Source: Flavobacteriales bacterium UBA4474
GTDB taxonomy: Bacteria; Bacteroidota; Bacteroidia; Flavobacteriales_D; Sanyastnellaceae
Length of the DNA stretch: 12,110 bases
Direction of reading: 5' to 3'
Assembly (NCBI GenBank): GCA_002389295.1
Contig: DGOE01000051.1
Span: 1 to 12,110, forward strand
The first letter of the stretch is position 1. Each line of letters starts with the position of its first letter. A model generated the notes under the pieces. It saw only the letters and a program-made list of their open reading frames with translations. It had not been told where the DNA came from and did no database searches. The translations under genes were made by a program, and so were the position numbers. Positions 6,570-12,110 of the stretch are shown piece by piece.

Positions 6570-8813
6570 ATGGCCCCACGCGCATCCACCGCCCCTGCCA
6601 CCCTCGCTCAAGCCCAGGACATGGGCCTGCGCCCGGAGGAATTCGACCAAATCGCCGAGATCCTCGGCCGCACGCCCAACTTCACCGAGATGTGCATCTA
6701 CTCGGTCATGTGGTCGGAGCACTGCAGTTACAAGAACAGCATCAAGTGGCTCAAGACGTTGCCCAAGGACGGTCCGCATTTGCTCGTCAAGGCAGGGGAG
6801 GAGAACGCCGGCATCGTGGACATCGGTGATGGACTGGGTTGCGCCTTTAAAATCGAGAGCCACAATCACCCGAGCGCGCTCGAGCCCTATCAGGGAGCGG
6901 CGACCGGAGTGGGGGGCATCAACCGCGACATCTTTACCATGGGTGCGCGTCCCATTGCCCAATTGAATTCGCTGCGCTTTGGGGACCTCGAAAACCCCAA
7001 AACCAAGTGGCTCCTCGACGGTGTCGTGCGCGGCATTGGGGACTACGGCAACAGCTTTGGTGTGCCCATCGTGGGCGGCGAGGTCTACTTCGATCCCGTG
7101 TACCAGGTCAACCCGCTCGTCAATGCGATGAGTGTCGGCCTGCTCGACAGCGACAAGATCATCAGTGCCAAGGCCGGCGGCCCCGGCAATCCCGTCTACA
7201 TCGTCGGTTCGGATACCGGAAAGGACGGCATTCAGGGCGCCTCGTTTGCGTCCAAGGACATCACCGAGGACAGCGCCGAAGACCTGCCCGCCGTGCAGGT
7301 GGGTGACCCCTTCCAGGAGAAACTTTTGCTGGAGGCCTCCCTCGAACTCGCCGGTGGCGATGCCGTCGTGGGCATGCAGGACATGGGCGCCGCGGGCATC
7401 ACTTGCTCTACTTCTGAGATGAGTGGCGGCGGCGGCGTGGGCATGGACATCCGCCTGGACCTCGTGCCCAAGCGCCAGGCCGACATGGAGCCTTTTGAGA
7501 TTTTGTTGAGCGAGAGCCAGGAGCGCATGCTCGTGGTGGTCCAAAAAGGGCGTGAGGCCGAGATCGAGGCCATCTTCGACAAGTGGGACCTCCACGCCGT
7601 AAACATCGGGGTGGTGACCGAGGGCAATACCCTGCGCTATTTCGACGGCGAGGAGCTGATCGCGGAATTGCCGGCCGACAGCCTGATTCTGGGTGGTGGG
7701 GCGCCGGTGTACGACCGCGAATACAGCGAGCCTGCTTACCTCAAAGAAATCGCCGCTTATGACATGGACGCCATTCCGGAGCCCAAGGACTATGTGGCCA
7801 CGGCCAAGGCGCTGGTGAACCGGCCGAACCTGGCTTCCAAGCGGTGGGTCTACGAGCAGTATGACAGCATGGTGGGCACCGTCAACCGCTCTACCAACCG
7901 CCCCGGCGATGCCGCTGTGGTACAGGTAAAGGGGTCCAACAAGGGCCTGGTCCTGAGCGTGGATTGCAACGGGCGATACGTGGAGGCCGATCCGCGCAAG
8001 GGCTGTGCCATTGCTGTGGCGGAGGCCGCGCGCAACATCGCTTGTGTGGGTGGCACGCCGAGCGCCATCACCAACTGCCTCAATTTTGGCAACCCCTACA
8101 ACCCCGAGGTCTACTGGCAGTTCGTCGGTGCCATTGAGGGCATGGGCGATGCCTGTCGGGCGTTCGATGCGCCGGTCACCGGTGGCAACGTCAGCTTCTA
8201 CAACCAGACGGTCGATGCCGACGGTACGGCCAAGCCGGTGTATCCCACGCCCACCATCGGTATGCTGGGCCTGATGGACAATGTGGAGCGCCAGATGACG
8301 TTGGATTTCAAGGAGAAAGGCGAGCTGATTTTCATGCTCGGCGAGTCGCGCGATGACATTGGCTGCTCGGAATACCTCTCGTCTGTGCATGGCGTGCGCT
8401 ACAGCCCTGCGCCGCATTTTGACCTGGACTTTGAAGTCAAATTGCATGCCGCGTTGCGCACGCTGATTGACCGCCGCCTCATTGCATGTGCCCACGACGT
8501 CAGCGACGGTGGCTTGTTTACCACCTTGGTGGAGATGGGCTCGCCGCGGGGCTTTGGCTTCGACGTGGAGAGCGACAGCGAGGTGCGTTTGGACGCCTTC
8601 CTCTTTGGAGAGGCACAGGGCCGCATCGTCGTCACCACCAACGAGTCGGACCAGGAAGATTTCCTCGATGTTTTGGCCGAGGCCGGCATCCCCTTGACCT
8701 TGCTCGGCCACACGACCAAGGGCAAGTGTGTGATCGACGGGAAGCACTACGGATTCATCAGTGAGTATCACGAAGCCATGGAAACCGCAATTCCGCGGGC
8801 CATGGCTCAATAA
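6570..8813 (+). CDS. purL: Phosphoribosylformylglycinamidine synthase, small-type PurL subunit
   Basis: 747 residues, the usual size of small-type PurL. With PurQ (glutaminase) and PurS it converts FGAR to FGAM using ATP and ammonia, the fourth step of purine synthesis, in the cytoplasm. Seen in order: a linker region with the catalytic-His motif MWSEHCSYKNS (47-57, H51), the ATP-binding block ESHNHPSALEPYQGAATGVG (96-115), DMGAAGITCSTSEM (271-284), then the second synthetase-like half with GTVNRSTNRPGDAAV (436-450), NCLNFGNPYNPE (502-513), GGNVSFYN (538-545) and AHDVSDGGL (641-649). No glutaminase domain follows, so purQ and purS must lie elsewhere. The start is ATG 6570: the open frame continues 118 codons upstream to 6216, but that part crosses the divergent YqaE and DUF389 genes and has no PurL-like content. 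The PASTA gene follows after 28 bp. A candidate promoter and a dyad lie just upstream. Confidence 0.98.
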   Translation: MAPRASTAPATLAQAQDMGLRPEEFDQIAEILGRTPNFTEMCIYSVMWSEHCSYKNSIKWLKTLPKDGPHLLVKAGEENAGIVDIGDGLGCAFKIESHNHPSALEPYQGAATGVGGINRDIFTMGARPIAQLNSLRFGDLENPKTKWLLDGVVRGIGDYGNSFGVPIVGGEVYFDPVYQVNPLVNAMSVGLLDSDKIISAKAGGPGNPVYIVGSDTGKDGIQGASFASKDITEDSAEDLPAVQVGDPFQEKLLLEASLELAGGDAVVGMQDMGAAGITCSTSEMSGGGGVGMDIRLDLVPKRQADMEPFEILLSESQERMLVVVQKGREAEIEAIFDKWDLHAVNIGVVTEGNTLRYFDGEELIAELPADSLILGGGAPVYDREYSEPAYLKEIAAYDMDAIPEPKDYVATAKALVNRPNLASKRWVYEQYDSMVGTVNRSTNRPGDAAVVQVKGSNKGLVLSVDCNGRYVEADPRKGCAIAVAEAARNIACVGGTPSAITNCLNFGNPYNPEVYWQFVGAIEGMGDACRAFDAPVTGGNVSFYNQTVDADGTAKPVYPTPTIGMLGLMDNVERQMTLDFKEKGELIFMLGESRDDIGCSEYLSSVHGVRYSPAPHFDLDFEVKLHAALRTLIDRRLIACAHDVSDGGLFTTLVEMGSPRGFGFDVESDSEVRLDAFLFGEAQGRIVVTTNESDQEDFLDVLAEAGIPLTLLGHTTKGKCVIDGKHYGFISEYHEAMETAIPRAMAQ

Positions 8814-8841
8814 TCAGCCCTTTAGCACGTTCCACAAGCGC

Positions 8842-9633
8842 ATGCGCCTGCTCCGCTTTCTCATCAGCCGCACTTTCTGGGTCCAACTGGGCTTGGCTGT
8901 GGTGATGGTGGTGGTGGGCTTTGTTGCAATGAATGTGATGCTGCGAGGCTACACCCGACACAGTGAGCGCATTGCGGTTCCGGGTGTGGTGGGCATGCAC
9001 ATGGATGGGGCGGTGCTTTTGCTCGAAGAACAAGGGCTGCATCCGGTCATCATGGACAGCCTGTATTCCGCTAAAGGCAGTCCCGGTGCTGTGGTCGAAC
9101 AGGACCCTGCAGACGGCGTCGAGGTCAAGGGCACGCGCAACGTCTACCTCACGGTCTACCGCTCGACGCCGCCGAGCGAAAGGCTCGAAGTGGAGGAAGG
9201 TATGGACGCGGGGGTGGCTCGTATTTTGTTGGATGTCAAGGGTTTCCCTTTTGAGGAGCGCTATCTGCCCTCCACGGAGCTGGCGGGACTGGTGATGGGT
9301 GTGGAAGACAGAAAGGGCAAAGCGTGCGGTCCTGATGACCGTTTGCGCAAGGGGGCGCCCCTGGTGTTGGTGATTGGCCAGGCTTCGGCCCGACAGGTGC
9401 CACTGCCCGATGTGGTGGGGATGACCCGGACGCAGGGCATGGCGGCGCTGAAACGGGCCGGGTTGCAGGTGGGCTTCACCCGCTGGACGGCACCACCCGC
9501 AAATGCCGAGGACTCGACTCAAGCATTGATCGAAGCACAATTGCCAGCTTACAACCCCGGCCGAGAGGTCTTGGAGGGCGCTGCCATTGATTTGATTTTT
9601 GCGCCACCGATTCTTGTTTCTGATACATTGTAA
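8842..9633 (+). CDS. PASTA-domain membrane-anchored protein (no kinase domain)
   Basis: 263 residues from ATG 8842. Residues 1-11 are basic and short, followed by one membrane helix (about 12-33, VQLGLAVVMVVVGFVAMNVM); the rest should be periplasmic. Three PASTA-like repeats follow: 43-107 (starts RIAVPGVVGMHMDGAVLLLEE), 112-179 (degenerate, starts RLEVEEGMDAGVARILLD) and 183-254 (starts RQVPLPDVVGMTRTQGMAAL). PASTA repeats bind muropeptides or beta-lactams in Gram-positive PknB/PBP2x proteins; here there is no kinase or transpeptidase, as in a short Bacteroidota family of about 200-270 residues. A longer frame begins at 8761, inside purL, but the extra 27 residues precede the membrane anchor and overlap purL, so I reject it. 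From general knowledge this family is often next to ddl and an RluD-type gene, which fits an envelope or peptidoglycan role. The ligand is not shown by the sequence. Confidence 0.9.
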   Translation: MRLLRFLISRTFWVQLGLAVVMVVVGFVAMNVMLRGYTRHSERIAVPGVVGMHMDGAVLLLEEQGLHPVIMDSLYSAKGSPGAVVEQDPADGVEVKGTRNVYLTVYRSTPPSERLEVEEGMDAGVARILLDVKGFPFEERYLPSTELAGLVMGVEDRKGKACGPDDRLRKGAPLVLVIGQASARQVPLPDVVGMTRTQGMAALKRAGLQVGFTRWTAPPANAEDSTQALIEAQLPAYNPGREVLEGAAIDLIFAPPILVSDTL

Positions 9634-9656
9634 CGAGCGCACCAACTTTAGACCGA

Positions 9657-11591
9657 ATGACCCCTATCCTACATACTTCTTTTCGGCGTGCTTTGGCTGT
9701 GATGATGCCTTGGATGGTGGTGGGCGTCCTGTGCGCTCAGGAGGTAGAGCGCGACCTGCAGTTCACGCCAACCGTGGAGGAAGGCACGCGCGGACCGGTC
9801 CTTCGCCGTGGTGGTGGAAGCATGTCGCTGCCTTTTTTTGATGACTTCGCCTCGCCCACGTTTGCTGCTGAAGCGGGGCCGGAAGCGCTGCTGAGGTGGT
9901 CGGATGCATCAGCCCGGCGCACGTTTACCTATGCCTTGAATGCTCCGACGGTGGGCCAGGCGACGCTGGACGGGTTGCGTTCTGACGGGTTTCCCTATGC
10001 GTTCAACCCCGAGGCGACAGGTTGGGCGGACACCTTGACATCCGTGCCGATCAACTTGGCGGGGATGACCCCGAATGATGGGATTCACTTGGTGTTTTTC
10101 TACCAAGGTGGTGGCCGAGGCAATGCCCCGGATGACAACGACAGCTTGGTGGTGGAGTTCCTCGCGCCCGACGGTGGAGACTTGGGTTGGAGTCAGGTCT
10201 GGTCAGCCATCGGCGCTGAGATGGACACCTTTGCTACCGCGGCCATACCCGTGGACCAGTTGATCCACCTGCAGGACGGCTTCCGCTTCCGCTTCCGCAA
10301 CCACGGTGCGCTTGCCGGAAACGTGGACCTCTGGCACTTGGATTACGTGCTCCTGGATGACAACATCAACCCCGACAACCTCGGTTTCTTCGAGGTGGCG
10401 TTTATTGAACCGCGCTACGCGTTGACCGAGCCCTACAGCATGATGCCGTGGTCCCACTTCTTGTCTGACCCGGCCACTTTCATGCGGGACAGTCTGCAGA
10501 CCAGCCACCGCAACATGAGCGGCTTCCAGGCCGACAATGTGACCTGTGGCTTGAAGGTGCGCAATGTCGAAACAGGGGCCGAGCAGGATTTCCTCAACCC
10601 GTTCTCCAACACCTTCGTCGCGCCGTTTGAAGAGTTCAATACGCCCTATTACATCCAGACGGGGGCCAACGGCGTGGTGCCGAGCGGGTTTGCCTTTGCA
10701 GATCCCGGAAACGACACGGCCGCCACTTATGAAGTCAGCCTGTATGAAGACGCCATTGGTATTTTGGAGCAGGAGAGGGTGGGGGTTCCCGACAATGACA
10801 GCATTGTGTTTACCCAGGTCTTCCGCAATGAATACGCTTATGACGATGGCACGGCAGAGAAGGCGTATGGCCTCACCACCGGGGGCGGCAAGCTGGCCAT
10901 GCGGTTTGATTTGGCCATTGCCGATACCCTGCACGGCTTGGCCATTCATTTCACGCCGTATTACGATCAGCAGACCAACCTCAATTTTTTCTTGCGGGCA
11001 TGGGACGATGATGGCGGACAGCCTGGCGATGAACTCGGGGAGCACTACCAGTTCCATCAGCCGGCTTACTTCACTGATGGCCACGACGTTTTTGCCTACT
11101 ACGCTTACGACGACCCGATTCCGGTGGAAGGGACGGTATACGTCGGCATGGTCCAGGAGTATGAATTTGCGCTGAACCTCGGGCTGGACAAAAACACGGA
11201 CTACAATTTTTCGCGCCTGTATTACCAATTGGGTTTGGGCGCTGAGTGGACGCTGTCCACGGTGGAAGGCACGGTGATGATCCGGCCCGTTTTGCAGGCC
11301 GGTGTAGAGCAGGTGTTTACCGCGCTCGATGGCCCCGATGCCGCGCCTGCGGAAGTGGCCGTTTGGCCGAACCCTGCGGTGGGCGCCTTGAACATCGCCA
11401 TTGGATCGGAGGGGTTGCCAGTTGCGGTGCGCATGGTGGACATGGTGGGCCGGAGTGTCCTCAGCCAATCATGGCCAGCGGGTCGGTCTGCGGCGGTGCT
11501 TGCCGTGGGTGACCTCCCCCGGGGGACCTATCTCCTTATTTTGGAAAATGCCACGGGTGAGCGCCAAGTGCAGCGTGTGCTGTTGAATTGA
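9657..11591 (+). CDS. T9SS type A sorting-domain secreted protein of unknown function
   Basis: 644 residues. Signal peptide 1-27 (RRALAVMMPWMVVGVLCA, cleavage likely before Q28; the sequence before Cys26 is not a proper lipobox). The C-terminal 78 residues (bases 11355-11588) form a type A T9SS sorting domain: VAVWPNPAVG at 567-576, then RMVDMVGRSVLSQ and the terminal GTYLLILENATGERQVQRVL. The protein should therefore cross the outer membrane by the gliding-associated type 9 system and be released or attached to the cell surface. The N-terminal part has a block seen in many Bacteroidota secreted proteins: SLPFFDDFASP (57-67), APTVGQATLDGL (96-107), and FRFRFRNHGALAGNVDLWHL (209-228), suggesting a jelly-roll fold. 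No catalytic motif is recognisable, so the function is unknown. It lies 23 bp after the PASTA gene and 5 bp before the rluD-type gene, so co-transcription is likely. Confidence 0.92.
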   Translation: MTPILHTSFRRALAVMMPWMVVGVLCAQEVERDLQFTPTVEEGTRGPVLRRGGGSMSLPFFDDFASPTFAAEAGPEALLRWSDASARRTFTYALNAPTVGQATLDGLRSDGFPYAFNPEATGWADTLTSVPINLAGMTPNDGIHLVFFYQGGGRGNAPDDNDSLVVEFLAPDGGDLGWSQVWSAIGAEMDTFATAAIPVDQLIHLQDGFRFRFRNHGALAGNVDLWHLDYVLLDDNINPDNLGFFEVAFIEPRYALTEPYSMMPWSHFLSDPATFMRDSLQTSHRNMSGFQADNVTCGLKVRNVETGAEQDFLNPFSNTFVAPFEEFNTPYYIQTGANGVVPSGFAFADPGNDTAATYEVSLYEDAIGILEQERVGVPDNDSIVFTQVFRNEYAYDDGTAEKAYGLTTGGGKLAMRFDLAIADTLHGLAIHFTPYYDQQTNLNFFLRAWDDDGGQPGDELGEHYQFHQPAYFTDGHDVFAYYAYDDPIPVEGTVYVGMVQEYEFALNLGLDKNTDYNFSRLYYQLGLGAEWTLSTVEGTVMIRPVLQAGVEQVFTALDGPDAAPAEVAVWPNPAVGALNIAIGSEGLPVAVRMVDMVGRSVLSQSWPAGRSAAVLAVGDLPRGTYLLILENATGERQVQRVLLN

Positions 11592-11596
11592 CCATC

Positions 11597-12110
11597 ATGG
11601 CGGAGGAACACATGGAGGACGGGGTGCAGGAGGGCGATGAGCTCTTTGAGCATCACCGCATTGTCGCAGACAAAGGGCAATCCCTCCTGCGGGTAGACAA
11701 GTTCCTGACCAACCTGCTGCCCAACACCTCCCGCAACCGCTTGCAAATGGCCGCCAAATGCGGCTATGTCCGTGTCAATGGCCACCCTGTAAAATCCAAT
11801 CACAAAGTCCGGCCTGGAGATGTGGTGACGTTGGAGTTGCCGCAACCTGTGCGCGAGTTTTCGCTGATTGCCGAGGACATCCCTCTGGACATCCGCTATG
11901 AGGATACAGAGGTGGCGGTGTTGCACAAACCGGCGGGTTTGGTGGTCCACCCCGGGGTGGGCAACTACACGGGCACCCTCGTGAACGGCCTGCTGCATCA
12001 CTTTGCCAGCTTACCTACTGCGGAAGGGCAACCGGCTCCGCGCCCCGGCCTGATTCACCGCCTCGACAAGGACACGACCGGGATCATGGTCATCGGCAAA
12101 ACCGAGGAGG
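11597..12110 (+). CDS. rluD: RluD/RluA-family 23S rRNA pseudouridine synthase, N-terminal part (3' end outside window)
   Basis: Partial gene: 171 residues are readable to the window edge. It converts uridines of rRNA to pseudouridine; E. coli RluD acts on helix 69 of 23S rRNA, but the exact target here is inferred only from the family. Seen: an acidic N-terminal extension (1-20), an S4 RNA-binding domain (about 31-80, LRVDKFLTNLLPNTSRNRLQ, VRVNG, VRPGD), then the catalytic domain with DIRYEDTEVAVLHKPAGLVV (98-117) and the active-site motif HRLDKDTTG (154-162), where D157 is the catalytic Asp. The S4 domain favours RluD/RluC-type over RluA. Start: ATG 11597 is 5 bp after the previous stop; a second ATG at 11612 has a good GGAGG (11602-11606) five bases upstream and would drop only five residues. 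Both precede the conserved domains. Confidence 0.95.
   Translation, partial: MAEEHMEDGVQEGDELFEHHRIVADKGQSLLRVDKFLTNLLPNTSRNRLQMAAKCGYVRVNGHPVKSNHKVRPGDVVTLELPQPVREFSLIAEDIPLDIRYEDTEVAVLHKPAGLVVHPGVGNYTGTLVNGLLHHFASLPTAEGQPAPRPGLIHRLDKDTTGIMVIGKTEE

Noticed and set aside
6528..8810. A 760-codon open frame antisense to purL
   Set aside because: It mirrors purL almost exactly, as expected for GC-rich codon use; the translation is His/Val/Ala-rich with no recognisable domain.
10281..10298. Three tandem copies of CTTCCG
   Set aside because: They encode FRFRFR in a conserved motif of the secreted family; three units are within coding expectation and not evidence of phase variation.
10203..11468. 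A 421-codon antisense frame within the T9SS cargo gene
   Set aside because: Shadow frame; the plus-strand protein has a signal peptide and a clear sorting domain.
11528..12001. A 157-codon minus-strand frame at the right end
   Set aside because: It lies opposite the rluD-type gene, whose S4 domain and HRLDKDTTG motif are unambiguous.

Overview
The window is about 12.1 kb of densely coding DNA, roughly 60% GC by eye, from a bacterium that I place in the Bacteroidota. The evidence is a secreted protein ending in a type A type-9-secretion (T9SS) sorting domain, a kinase-free three-repeat PASTA membrane protein close to an RluD-type pseudouridine synthase, a Dtd / small MazG-like pair with Bacteroidota-like wording, and a candidate promoter resembling the Bacteroidota -7 element (TAnnTTTG). 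Genus or family cannot be assigned from the sequence alone; the high GC would be unusual for many Flavobacteriia.

Layout. (1) 1-363, plus strand: the 3' end of nadE (NAD+ synthase), cut by the window edge. (2) 406-6494, minus strand: a six-gene run, read from right to left: a 51-residue YqaE/Pmp3 membrane peptide, a DUF389 multi-pass membrane protein, a membrane protein with an HExxH zinc-protease motif (M50-like), Dtd (D-aminoacyl-tRNA deacylase), a small MazG-like pyrophosphohydrolase, and a large secreted Asp-box (BNR/sortilin-type) beta-propeller protein. Four of the five junctions overlap by 1 to 4 bases (TGATG, TTGA, ATGA, ATGA); the fifth, M50-like to dtd, is a 42-bp gap. (3) 6495-6569: a 75-bp divergent intergenic region with a candidate purL promoter and a perfect 7-bp inverted repeat. 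(4) 6570-12110, plus strand: purL (small-type FGAM synthase), the PASTA protein, the T9SS cargo protein and the 5' part of an rluD-family gene, separated by 28, 23 and 5 bases.

Functionally this is mainly a core or conserved-accessory chromosomal region: NAD and purine synthesis, translation quality control (Dtd), nucleotide clean-up (MazG-like), rRNA modification (RluD), and envelope or secreted proteins. I see no mobile element, CRISPR array, RNA gene, toxin-antitoxin or defence cassette. No gene-free stretch exceeds 75 bp. The items most worth a second look are the tightly overlapped three-gene membrane cassette (YqaE - DUF389 - HExxH protein), including a gene under 60 codons and a probable TTG start, and the dyad just upstream of purL.
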